Shown: piece after piece, positions 21,217 through 31,399 of the stretch | Layout of the letters: each line of letters begins with the position of its first letter | Position numbering within the stretch: the stretch's first letter is position 1 | Origin: Pezicula radicicola | Taxonomy: Eukaryota; Ascomycota; Leotiomycetes; Helotiales; Dermateaceae | DNA length: 64,000 nucleotides | Direction: 5' to 3' | NCBI GenBank assembly: GCA_003008705.1 | Contig: PDUO01000021.1 | Location: 560,766-624,765, forward strand | Position numbers and translations under genes: made by a program | Notes under the pieces: model-generated | Told to the model about the DNA's origin: nothing | The model's database searches: none | The model's input: the letters and a program-made list of their open reading frames with translations, nothing else

Positions 21217-21993
21217 ACGTAGAGACATAAACCATAAATACGTTCACACGCCCCAAACCCAAGCGGCATTTTTCTATTTCAAATTCGATCGATTGTAACA
21301 GCAAACATAATGGGTTGGGGAGGCTTTTTCATTTCTTGGGAGGGGAGCAGGGCGTTTCTTACAGAGGAATGTGGTTGGTGGCTTGATTGCATTTTCAACT
21401 ACTGTCCTCGAGGGAGAGAGCACAGAATGGGCGGAGATTTTATGCTTATGGATTTTATGACCTGTGGGTTCTTAATTCCCCGCAGGTTCGGTGCACACTC
21501 CAAGATTGATGATTTTATACCCCAGACGTAAGGTATCGTAGGTAGAATAGGTACATAAATTAGGGGTTCTTTCCTCAATATATTTGTATAGTTGTTTACT
21601 CGCTTAGTGTTTACCATATACCTACTTGCTGTCACTTTTTCTTTGGAAGCTCGCTTTAAGGCGGAGGTTAGTAAGAGCTTATTGCTATCTCTAAACTGTT
21701 TCAATGGGTACTTTGAGAGGAAATGGAGGGTATTGTTACAAAAGAAGTGCATCTTATAGGACAGGCTTAGGTTTTGTCCTGGGAAAACTATAGCCATTCT
21801 TACCTTTGTATTTAGAAGATGATTCACCATTACCTAGACTTGCAAGGAAATTTAATTTCATCTCTACAGTCTGTACAACTGTAAAGTCCAGGAGAGGAGT
21901 CTTGTGTAAAATCATGCATTGTGATATGCCCTTATCAACAATATTGGCGCCATTTTTCATTCATTCCCAGCCATATGATCATCACTTCATCAA
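21217..21993. other. Convergent intergenic region
   Basis: Between the 3' ends of the DUF7732 and UAP1 genes. It holds the presumed 3' UTRs and nothing else recognisable. Confidence 0.4.
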
Positions 21994-23597
21994 TTAATCA
22001 AGTTCCTTTTCAAGAACAGCAGGAGCCGTAACACTCTTGCCCTTCAACTTCTCTAATCCCTCACCACCCTGTATTTCAATTAGACTCGAATCCTTTTAAG
22101 TAATATGATGGGAAGTAGACTTACGTAGCTGATCAGAGGCGAGACCTCAACACCGTCATCTTCACCAGCACTAGTTACAGTGGCACCGGCAGCCTGAAGC
22201 CAGCGCTTGCCCTGGTTGAGAATATCTCGCTTACTGGTATCTTGATCATCCTCACCTGTACCTTTTGCGTTCTTGAGTGGTGAAAACTCATCCTCACGCT
22301 TAACCTCCATACAAGCAAACTTGTTGAGCTCAAGCAATGGGAACACGTCAAACACAAACTGCTCGAGCTTGATGCCGTTTGGCTTCTCTGGCTTAATTGT
22401 CTCTCCCTTCTCGGTATCGATGTAAGGAATCTTCTTACGTGCTACGTGATGAGGAAGCTTGTGTGCCCAGTCCGGGATGGTTTCGAGGAAACGGAAGGAG
22501 TAGTAGTGGTTGACAATGTTTGCAGCTCGGAACTTCAGGACGTCAGGTTGCTTTGCATCCTTCGCCTCAGCTGTCTCTTTATCAATCTCAGAGTATTCGA
22601 CAACATCCGGCTTGCCGTTCTTCAGAAGAATAAGACCGACTGACTCAGTAGCATTGCGCTTTCGAACAACCTTGGTGGCGATATCAACATCCTTGGATGC
22701 GGAGAAGCCAATAAAAACTGGATCGGCGACCTTGACAAGGCAATTGTCAACGCAGTAGGCATGAACATGTTCTATACCGCGCTTTCGCATGTCTCCAATG
22801 ACTGGAGATGTAAGAAGGGCTTGGTAAATGCCACCATTTCCATCTGGAGCCACAGCAACCTTGCCCTTACTCTCCAACAAAATCTTTCCATCATTCGAAA
22901 TGCAAGGAAGAACACCCTGCTCGAAGATGATAACATTCTCTTTCTCCAAACCAAAATATTTGTGCTCCTCAAAATACTCCTCGGTTGGTCCTCTCGTAGG
23001 CCCACTAGTCATGACATACCAAGGAACAACAACCTTCTTATCCTCTCCTAATCCAGCCTTCTTATGTGCCAACTTCTGCACCTTTCGTATCCGCTCAGCC
23101 TGAATCTGGAATAGCGACTTCTCAGAAGGCAATCCAATATTGAAGCAACCCTTGGGAGCAGAGCTACCCAATCGAGTTCCTTGTCCACCAGCCATAAGAA
23201 CAACTGCAACCTTATTCTCCGCAATCAGGTCGAGACCAGATTCATACCACTTCTCAATGTCCTCGGGCTTCGAATCTAGGATACTAGCTGTGGAGGATTC
23301 GGGCAGCGGTTCTAAACCGGTTTCCTTGCCTTCATCTTGTGTCTTGGGTGGATTTAAGGCCTTGTCGGTGATCTTGTTGATGTGTTCGGGGTCGAAGGAG
23401 GTAAGTTGTTCGTAGAGAGCTGCTTTGTCGGCGACGCTGAGATCATCGTAGAAGGCAAAGACCTGTTCTTGTTTTGCTTTCTTGTATTTCTCCTTGAGCT
23501 CGGTGACCTGCTCTGACGTAGGTTCCTTGGGAGGAGCTCCCTGTCCACCTTCTCCTCCAATGTGCAATGTGTTGAGGATCTTTTGTACGGTCTCCAT
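21994..23597 (-). CDS. UAP1: UDP-N-acetylglucosamine pyrophosphorylase
   Basis: Converts GlcNAc-1-P and UTP to UDP-GlcNAc, the precursor for chitin, N-glycans and GPI anchors; cytosolic. Exons 23597-22125 and 22068-21994 give 515 residues; the 56-nt intron (GTAAGT...TACAG) joins [17 protein letters not shown]. The nucleotide-binding signature [20 protein letters not shown] sits at about residues 134-153. It is followed by [25 protein letters not shown] and the family C-terminus [12 protein letters not shown]. Length fits fungal UAP1 (about 500). Transcribed divergently from the thymine-DNA glycosylase gene with 358 bp between starts. Confidence 0.97.
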
Positions 23598-23955
23598 GAT
23601 GTGAATTTGATTCTAGTGTGATTTTTGAGTAGGAGAAAAGTATTGTAGAGGTTCAATGGTTTGTTTTTATAGCTCTGGGTTGATGGCTTAATATAGACTT
23701 AACCTTGGCCAGGCTGAGCAACAGCCCCGCGGCCATTCACAGGAATGAATGTAAACACGACTTTTTGCCCCGCTTTTAACCGACAGCTACCCCTATTTTG
23801 ACTGCAGACGACTCGCACAGATGCCATCTCGTACCTGTTCGTAGACGATACCGGGAAGAGATCATTCAGAGAATATAGGGTTATGTTTAGGTTCTTTTGA
23901 CGTCATTGCTATACCCCAAACAATCATACTGACTTTACAGGCCAATCTCTGAACA
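23598..23955. promoter_or_regulatory. Divergent promoter region UAP1 / thymine-DNA glycosylase
   Basis: A 358-bp head-to-head spacer with a CCGCGG-containing GC-richer core around 23725-23735. It must contain both promoters; no specific motif can be assigned with confidence. Confidence 0.4.
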
Positions 23956-24930
23956 ATGTCAAAGTATTTCCAACCGAATAAGATGGCAGAAGATACGAGA
24001 CAGATTCAGGTGAAAGAGGAGGTTACAGCAGATGAATCAAACTCAATACCAAACCCTGCAAGCTTTACAGGAAGATTAAATCTCTCAGACTACGCTTTCT
24101 CCCCTAAACTCGAGATAAAATCACCTCTAGAATCGCCATCACCACTACGCAGAAGCCCACGAAGACTCCCCACCGAACCACCTAGACCCCAAACCTCCAA
24201 TAAACGCAAAAGTAGCAAGCATCTCTCACCCAAAAACTCTCCCTTGCCATCCAAGAAACCCCGCTCTCCATCTGGCTATGCGCCCCCAGAAACCTACGCC
24301 CATCTCCCCGAACTACAAGACGTAATAACACCAAACCTCCTGGTCCTCTTCGTAGGTCTAAACCCGGGTCTACAAACCGCAATCCAAGGCCACGCCTACG
24401 CCCACCCATCCAACCTCTTCTGGAAACTCCTTCACAGCAGCGGCTGCACTACACGCCGTCTAAAACCCTCAGAAGACCATTCTCTGCCTGCCTTATTCTC
24501 ATTAGGAAACACAAATATCGTAGCTCGTCCAACTCGTAATGGAGCTGAATTGAGTAAGGCCGAGATGGATGCTAGTGTGCATATTCTTGAGGAGAAGATT
24601 AGGACGTATAGACCTGAGGCCGTTTGTGTGGTTGGGAAGAGTATTTGGGAGAGTATTTGGCGGGTTAGGTATGGGCGGCCTATTAAGAAGATGGAGTTTA
24701 AATATGGGTGGCAGGATGAGAGGGAAAATATGGGCGTTATTCCTCCTAGTGGGGATGGTGAGGGCTGGAAAGGGGCAAAAGTCTTTGCCACAACAAGTAC
24801 GAGTGGCCTTGCTGCCTATCCATTGCCTGCGGAGAAAGAGAAGATCTGGAGAGAGCTGGGAGCTTGGGTTGAACAGAGGAGGTCTGAGAGGGAGACTGCT
24901 AAAGCTGCAGTTATTTCAAATGAGGCATGA
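23956..24930 (+). CDS. G/T(U)-mismatch DNA glycosylase (TDG/Mug family)
   Basis: A 324-residue nuclear base-excision repair enzyme removing uracil or thymine opposite guanine. The N-terminal 110 residues are polar, with basic SPRR/KRKSSKHLSPK stretches that look like a DNA-binding or nuclear-localisation tail. The catalytic domain starts with LLVLFVGLNPGLQTAIQGHA (about residues 126-145), whose GLNPG carries the catalytic Asn, then HPSNLFWKLLHSSG. The second active-site region is FATTSTSGLAAYP near residue 280. The family core is about 170-190 residues. A second possible start is the Met at residue 10. Intronless; divergent from UAP1. Confidence 0.93.
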   Translation: MSKYFQPNKMAEDTRQIQVKEEVTADESNSIPNPASFTGRLNLSDYAFSPKLEIKSPLESPSPLRRSPRRLPTEPPRPQTSNKRKSSKHLSPKNSPLPSKKPRSPSGYAPPETYAHLPELQDVITPNLLVLFVGLNPGLQTAIQGHAYAHPSNLFWKLLHSSGCTTRRLKPSEDHSLPALFSLGNTNIVARPTRNGAELSKAEMDASVHILEEKIRTYRPEAVCVVGKSIWESIWRVRYGRPIKKMEFKYGWQDERENMGVIPPSGDGEGWKGAKVFATTSTSGLAAYPLPAEKEKIWRELGAWVEQRRSERETAKAAVISNEA

Positions 24931-25242
24931 TATACACAATTGATATACGAAAAGTTCACAGGAGTAGCCCAATGTTTTACAATGACTCCAATATCGTACA
25001 AAACTTCACCCACCCTTGCCTCAGTACCTATAGAGATTTCTCACGTGCATTGGTCCTTTCTTGGGTCAACTGGGTAACCAGAATCTAGTCACGGTCCCAC
25101 TGGTTGATAGAGAATCAGATTGCTGATGACCTCTCAAAAAGAGGCGATTCTATAAAAACCAAAAGTGCATCCGAACCCAGGACATGCAAGGAAACCCAAT
25201 GCACCAAAGGAAAATGCGGACGCAATGCAGCCAAATCCCTTT
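24931..25242. other. Convergent spacer TDG / mS38
   Basis: 312 bp with only presumed 3' UTR sequence; nothing else seen. Confidence 0.4.
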
Positions 25243-26549
25243 CTAATTACGGTCGAGTCTTCGTCTCAAATTACGTGTGCGCCTCATCAGCTTCTTGTAC
25301 TTGTGCTTCTTCTGTTGTCATTGTTAGTGCTGTGGAAGATAGCCTTGTTATTGATACATACCATCTTCAACTTCCGCTGTCTCTTCACGCTGATCGCTTC
25401 CATACCCCGGTCCTCTAATCTCTGCTCCCGATACTCCTCATACCGCTCTTGTCGAATCTTCATACGCTCGAGGAATCGGGTTGGAACAGTTGGAGGGTCT
25501 TCTGCAACGAATGGCGAGCTATGGGCCATGTAGGTAACCTCGCCGTTTGCATCCGTTGACTCCTCAATGGTGAGAACCGCAGTGTATGTCTTCTGCTGAG
25601 GTTCGAAAGTCTCAGCAGCTTCAGCACCTGCAGCTAGAGACTCGGCCGTGTTCATTGGTACAGGCGGAGGAGGCGGGCTGAAAGGCTGATATCTAGCAGA
25701 TAATATATGCTGAGGAAACTGCAAAGAGGCATCTGTCGGGGGTTGGTCAAGATGCTGAGTTTCGGCCTTTTGATATGATTCTGCGGTAATAGCAGCTCGA
25801 AGCTCGTCCGTCTCCGGGTCCCACTGCTCATGTTTCCCAAGCAATTGCGAAACTGACACTTGCCCTTTCCTCGCAGTATCTATGTTTTCAATAAGCCCAG
25901 TAAGAGTTGAGATAACTTCATTCGGCTTGTTCGTACTTAATCTTGGTTTGAAGATCGCGTCGAATTGTGCATCAGTAACTGGCTTTGGGTATGCCATCGT
26001 AAGAGAAATCGGTCGGTGGAGGGAAAAGAAAGAAGAAGCGCAAATTTCTATCCAATATCTTATTAGCATATACCAGCAAGAAGAATGGGTTCAGAACGTA
26101 CGACCAGGCGATATGTGCTGTGTACTAGGCACGCTTGGAACATTGCGCATTGAGCCATCCTTCACATCTGACTTTGCAGAGGACTTCCGTTTGCTGCTTC
26201 GAGTCGATGCCTTCTTCCCACCCTCTGCCACAGCGCTCTTCTCGCCATCTTGTTTTTGAGCAGCGCCCTTAGCTATACCTTTAGAGCCTTCCTTTGAAAA
26301 CTCTGATGAAGCCTTCTTCTCTGCGTCCGGCCCTGACTGCGTACCGGTAGGAGGAACGGTTTGTCTCTGGATGCCTTTTGAGCCATCTGCTGGACTAGAA
26401 GGTTTAGAGGAGGAGCATCGCCGCTGATGAGAACGCCGGTGTGACAGAGCTTGCGAAGTAGTCGCCCGGGGCGCTGCGTTCGATAGGGAGGGAACGATAG
26501 GTATTTGCGGAGCTGTCAAGGCTACCCGCCGAACTGAGGAAGAGAACAT
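25243..26549 (-). CDS. Mitochondrial small-ribosomal-subunit protein mS38 (Cox24/AURKAIP1 family)
   Basis: Three exons, 26549-26102, 26047-25362 and 25311-25243, give 400 residues. The 54-nt intron joins STQHISPG|QICASSFFSLHRPIS. The 50-nt intron joins SVKRQRKLKM to KKHKYKKLMRRTRNLRRRLD. That basic C-terminal module is the signature of Cox24/mS38, a protein of the mitoribosomal small subunit also linked to COX1 expression. The start at 26549 (MFSSSVRRVALTAPQIP) gives a typical mitochondrial presequence with Arg and Ser; an ATG 36 codons upstream is less likely. The middle is Pro/Ala-rich (FSPPPPPVPMN) and contains TYTAVLTIEESTDANGEVTY, conserved among filamentous fungi. The last exon codes for only 22 residues and is easily missed. 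Confidence 0.92.
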
Positions 26550-27988
26550 GTCTCTATTCAAAGTCGCAGACAGGATATCTTGGGAAGAAGGTTGATTGAC
26601 CAAGAGGTGTCGTTCCTTGTTTGTCGCGAGATCGGGCATCCACTCCGTAGCCGCCACTTACTCTCTCGGCCTGTCCACTTTTGCCAATCACGTGACATAC
26701 AACTTATTACGACGGGATGGTCTTTCCATTCACTTTCTTTCTCCTTGTCAATTCTTAGCTTTTGATGTTATAGACATTAGTGAAGGCGGTATTCCATCCT
26801 GTATATACCTTCTCTCTATACAATTCATTGGCACTCCGGAGGTGCTGTAGTCGCACTTTACCTACGGTAGTCACTTAGTCACATCATTCAGTCACAATGT
26901 TCATTCTAGGTACAACAGAGTTTCATTGCATATTTTCGCAGCCAAGCCGATTCTTTAAAACTTCATGTAGAAAGAAATCCTTTCATCTGTGCAAAAACCG
27001 TCCATCCATATCTCCTCCACCCTTGCCAACAAGGGTAAGTCTTCACAATCATAAAGAACCAGATTGTCAACGATCAAAGAAAACATTAAAGCAAGCAAAG
27101 CAATTGTAGCCATAAGTGTATGTCAGCCATAGTACAAAAGGAAAAAGTTAACCGTTGTCGACAAGATCAGTACCAGCCATTATCATTTCCAGTTTCAATA
27201 TTGGAGTGTGTGGAAAAGAGAATGCGTTGTCGATAATGCAAAATTCCGAGTCCATGAAACAAGAAAAGTGATAGCCACCAGAAGTTCGAGTACGCTTCAA
27301 AAAGTGAAGTAGCTGACATTGGGAACAGAAAGGTTGAACTCGCCATGTGTCAAAGGAAACAGTGGTGGCATCAATCCGCCGTATAGCGACAAGATGACAG
27401 TGATCAACGGGTACAGTTTGCTTCGAAGCAGGAAACAAAATGACAGAAGCCCGAATCTTCCGTATGAAAATGAAACCGTGTCGCCGGAAGCAATTCGGCT
27501 TCAAAGAAGAATCCAATGCCCGACAAAGGTGACAAAAGACGAATATTCGTTTGTAAATGAAATAGTGTCAACAGGAGTTGTTCCGGCTTCAGTGAAGAAG
27601 TTGAATGTACAACAAAGGTGACGAAGACAGAAGTCTTTGTGTGCAAATAAAACAGTGATAGCCATGAGAATTCCAGCATCAATGAAGAATTGAATACAGA
27701 AGGAAGATGTCGAAAGCTGAAGTAGTTTGAATAGCATCCCAGAAAAATCGTAATCCGAGATGCAAGGTTAAAACAGCCTGTGGCACAAGCTTCTGCGTGT
27801 ACTTATTAAAAGAAGGAAAATTGGTCATCTGAGATACGAGAACTGCTGTTACCGGCGACAATTCTAGCTCCAGGGAAAGAAGTAAACAGGATGATGACGA
27901 ACACTCAAGTTCATTATGATGGTCAAGCTATCTCCAACGAACTTGCAGCTCTGCATGTTCTTTATACGTTTCATCGGTTGTTGGAACT
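26550..27988. other. Gene-poor region with tandem repeat patch
   Basis: The upstream region of mS38 (26550-26900) is followed by about 1 kb without a conserved gene. A purine-rich, diverged repeat patch with a period of about 88 bp occupies about 27435-27700 and is listed separately. Confidence 0.4.
27435..27700 (+). repeat. Diverged tandem repeat, about 88-bp unit, three clear copies
   Basis: Units at 27435-27522, 27523-27611 and 27612-27700 share the order (C)AAAGGTGACRAAAGACRAA, then TGTAAATGAAA-AGTGT, GGAATT/GTTCCGGCTTCA and GAAGAATTGAATG. Weaker similarity (ACAGAAAGG, CAGTGGTGGCATCAA) extends back to about 27290. All frames are interrupted, so it is not protein-coding. Confidence 0.55.
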
Positions 27989-30900
27989 TTAGTTGTGGTG
28001 AAGCGAGTAAATGAGGAAGATGATAAGACCGAAGACTACGGCCGCACCCCAAACACCCATCAAGAAGTATGCAGCTCTCTTTTGGCCTTTACCAAAGGAA
28101 GAGATATCGCCTCGAGTGTACCAGAGCATCACTCCATCCAATCTTCCAATGGCGTATAGTACAAGCAATGGCGGGCATAGGTTGCAGAGGAGTAGTACCG
28201 TCAATGAAATATTCTTCTTACGTCGGCTGAGATCCAAGGGAAGTACGCTAGAGTCCTTTGGCCAAGGCGTCATTCGTGGGGCTTCCCACAGATGTCTGCG
28301 TGATCCGCCAGAAGGTCGGTCCTGTCCAAGTGGGCTCAGCTCCATCATTCCATCGGTCTTTGCATCCTTCTCGAATTTGAATAGTTGCGAGAATCTGTAC
28401 ATTTGACGCCACTCTTTAGACTTTGGGGGTGCAAGTGGAGATCGATAAGAAAAATCGTTTGGGCGGACATCATCATTGGGATTTCGTCCTACAGCTGGGG
28501 CGATTGAAGGTGTCATTGGACGATGAGCCTCAACAAGCGAAATCTCGCGTAGTCCTCTTATATCGATGGGACGACCAGATTTCGACTTGTTGAAACGCTT
28601 AAGGATTCTGCTTCTTCTATCACCATCTTCGTCAGGTCCTCTTGGATTTGCACCATGGCCATAAGTTGGTACTTCAGCAAAGCCATTGCTATCCAGAGCA
28701 CCGTGGTTTTCCAAAGGGCTTGCAGTTTGCAGTCGTGTACCACCGGGGCTGTATCCACGAACCGGTTGGCCATTTGCGAGAGAGATCACATGTTGCCAGG
28801 AAGATGGACGATCGGGAGTCTCAGGGCGGAGGAGTTGGCCTTGTTTTTGCTGCGAAGTCTGCTCTTGTCTACCAATAGCAGGTCCAGGGTCGCCGAATTG
28901 ATCCATCCAGTTGAAAGTCCTAACTGTGATATCGGGTAGGGGCAATGGCTCCATATTTTGATTTTGAACAGGAACGGGCGGGACTTGCTGCTCGGTTAGG
29001 TCGGTGTCGATGGACGCATCATCTATAGAGTATCTATATAAATGATGAGAACTGGCCTTTTGACGTACATGACGACGTCCTGGATTGGAGTTGCTTAAGA
29101 CTTCTGGTGGATCCGTGGAAAAGGGGTTGGTGTGTTGGCTGGCAAGGGGAGTTGGCTGAACGTTAAAACGGTTGGGTGGTGCACGAAGTCGCGACGAATC
29201 TGCAAGATATCCGTTGACCTTGTGCTCTCCGTAGATTGGAAAAAATATAGGTTGCTTAGTCTTCTTAAGATCCCTCTGCCGATAACTGCCATCATACTCA
29301 ATAGTTGCTGGGTGTTGTGCAATACGTTCGGTTGAGCTAAACTCCCGAAGCTGCGGTATATAACCGTCTCTTGCAGTATGTTCGCTGCCGTCGTCAGAAA
29401 CATTAGCAAGACTGCTTCCTGCTCGACGGAAACCGAGAATGCCATTGGGGTTCTTGTTTGCAATCTTGTCCAATCCAAAAGCACTTTCACCAACAGTCTC
29501 CCAATCATTGCCATCATCTTCGGAATTCCTTGGAACTAGATGACCGCCAGCACCCGCATTATCCAATTGAGAGAAGGCAGGATGGTCAAGCTGTTTTGTA
29601 TTTTGCTTGATAGGTACACGAACTACATTGCGCCGGTCATTGTCAAGCCAGTCTTGAGCAAGAGCACCATGAGCGTAGAACGTTGAATCCTCCGCTGGTA
29701 GCGAGTTGTCATCCGCCAAGGTCTCTGCTGCTGTACCAATTGTATCGGCGAGAGTTAAGCTTCTAGGTATATCAGCCCCTACGGAGTCGGACGCCTCGCT
29801 TTGGGAAATTGCAGTATCTCTCAAGATAGATGAAGATACGCTTCCGTTACTGTAAGTGCTGACGTGCCTAAGAACATTGCTGATATCCCGCTCCAGAGGA
29901 CGATGTCTGTTTTGCTGATGAAGTAGAGAGTAGTTTGGACCATCATATTCGAACTGATCACTGTGTGTACTTGCACGAGAGACAACAACCTCAGGGGAAC
30001 TCTGGACGTTGTAGCCGTTACCTGAGTTGATATGGGGTGCTGCAGCTGTGGGTGGAACGTAACGATCGGGGCTGAGCTGGTATTCCGAGTTGGCAAAATT
30101 ACTCGGCTTCGCACTCCATCCCGTCTTTTGAGTGATCTCTAAAAGATTGCGGGTGTCGCCGTACGTCGTTGATGGGTGTAGGCCTTCGGATGAACTTGGC
30201 ACCAAACGTGGCTTTGTATAATCCGGAGCTTCAGGTAATGCCCCACTTGGCGGGCGTCCTGGAGCCTTTCCTAACTTTCGCTCAGCACGCTTTTGTTTTC
30301 GAGCCTGTAGGGCTGATGCGCGTCGGTCCTTAGACGAGCTTGTGTCAAGTAGAGAGCTCGAGGAAGTGATATCAACGCCGGTAAGACTTCGACCACGGCT
30401 TGCAACTCGGTGTTGGTAGTGGCTAGCTGTCATAACCGGCAGCTCGTCTTCGTCTTCGTCGCTATCTCCAACATCCTCTTCCATGCCTTGTGACCGAACA
30501 TATGATTTATAGATCTTGCCAATTGTGCTACTTTCAGGTATGGAGGATTGCTCAGTTTGAGTGTTTGAAAGCTCACGAGGCAAGTAATGACCGATAGCAG
30601 GTGCCGGCTTGAATCGTTGTAAAGGTGCACCTCCATCGTACTCATCATCGTACTCATCATCATGCAAGACCTCGTCAATACCTCTGGCATTGGCATGATT
30701 TACCTCAATAAGAGCAGCGGGAGTATCAGGGTACTGTGAACTAGATCTATCCTTTCTACGACTGATTTAGTGATTTAGATAGTAGGTTGCGGGCTGAATT
30801 ACAACTTACCCTCGGCCATTGAAACGCTTTGGCGAGCTAGGGTTGTCCAATTCAAGACTATCGCGAGGCCAGTGCTTGGTTGGACTGGAGGGGCTTTTAT

Positions 30901-31399
30901 ATGTTGTTGGGTAAAGTCGTGTAGTTGGTACGCTTGGTCCTTTTCTGTGCTCCCCAACCAAGCCAGCTTCTGACTGTGTACCACGAGCTCGTTGGTCAAT
31001 TTCGAAATTGTGCTTTGGCTCGAATTGGACGCCAGGGTGGCGGTTGGATTTATCCCGCGTTGTGAGAACAGCTGGAAGGGGTGGTAGAGGGAGCTGGTGA
31101 AGGAGACCTTGTCTTGGCTTTAGGTCTTCCAACGGAATTGAGTCCTCCGACTGACTTGCTGAGGCTGAACGATGTCCACCGCTGCCTGATCTAGAGGTAA
31201 TGGAGGAATGTGCGGTTGGCAAGTCGTGGAAGACAGCCCTGACGGGGGTTCTCGATCGAACGGCAGAAGCAGGCATCCTAGGTGCATCGAACGAGGGTAG
31301 GGTGTTGGAGTCCTGCGAGCCTTGGTGACGACTGTGGTATGGATTATTCGGGTTACGCATTTGAGGAAAGCCCTTTTCGTGGGCACTTGTCTTGTCCAT
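27989..31399 (-). CDS. Large disordered membrane protein of unknown function
   Basis: Exons 31399-30810 and 30755-27989 give 1118 residues; the 54-nt intron (GTAAGT...CGTAG) joins RFNGRG|KDRSSSQYPD. The first about 1040 residues are hydrophilic and low-complexity, rich in Ser, Pro, Arg and Asp, with an acidic run (GDSDEDEDELP) and basic patches (RKQKRAERKLGKAPGRPPSG). The C-terminus carries two hydrophobic helices: ISLTVLLLCNLCPPLLVLYA and AAYFLMGVWGAAVVFGLIIF. This suggests a cytoplasmic disordered tail anchored by a C-terminal hairpin. Conserved fungal proteins of this plan exist but I cannot name a function. The start at 31399 (MDKTSAHEKGFPQMRNPNNP) is the first in-frame Met of a consistent reading frame. 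Confidence 0.85.

Noticed and set aside
26550..26657. Upstream ATG at 26657 for mS38
   Set aside because: The residues it would add are not presequence-like, whereas the start at 26549 gives a standard mitochondrial leader.
27148..27737. Several overlapping frames on both strands
   Set aside because: Produced by the diverged tandem repeats; stops fall at different points in each unit, so no conserved product.
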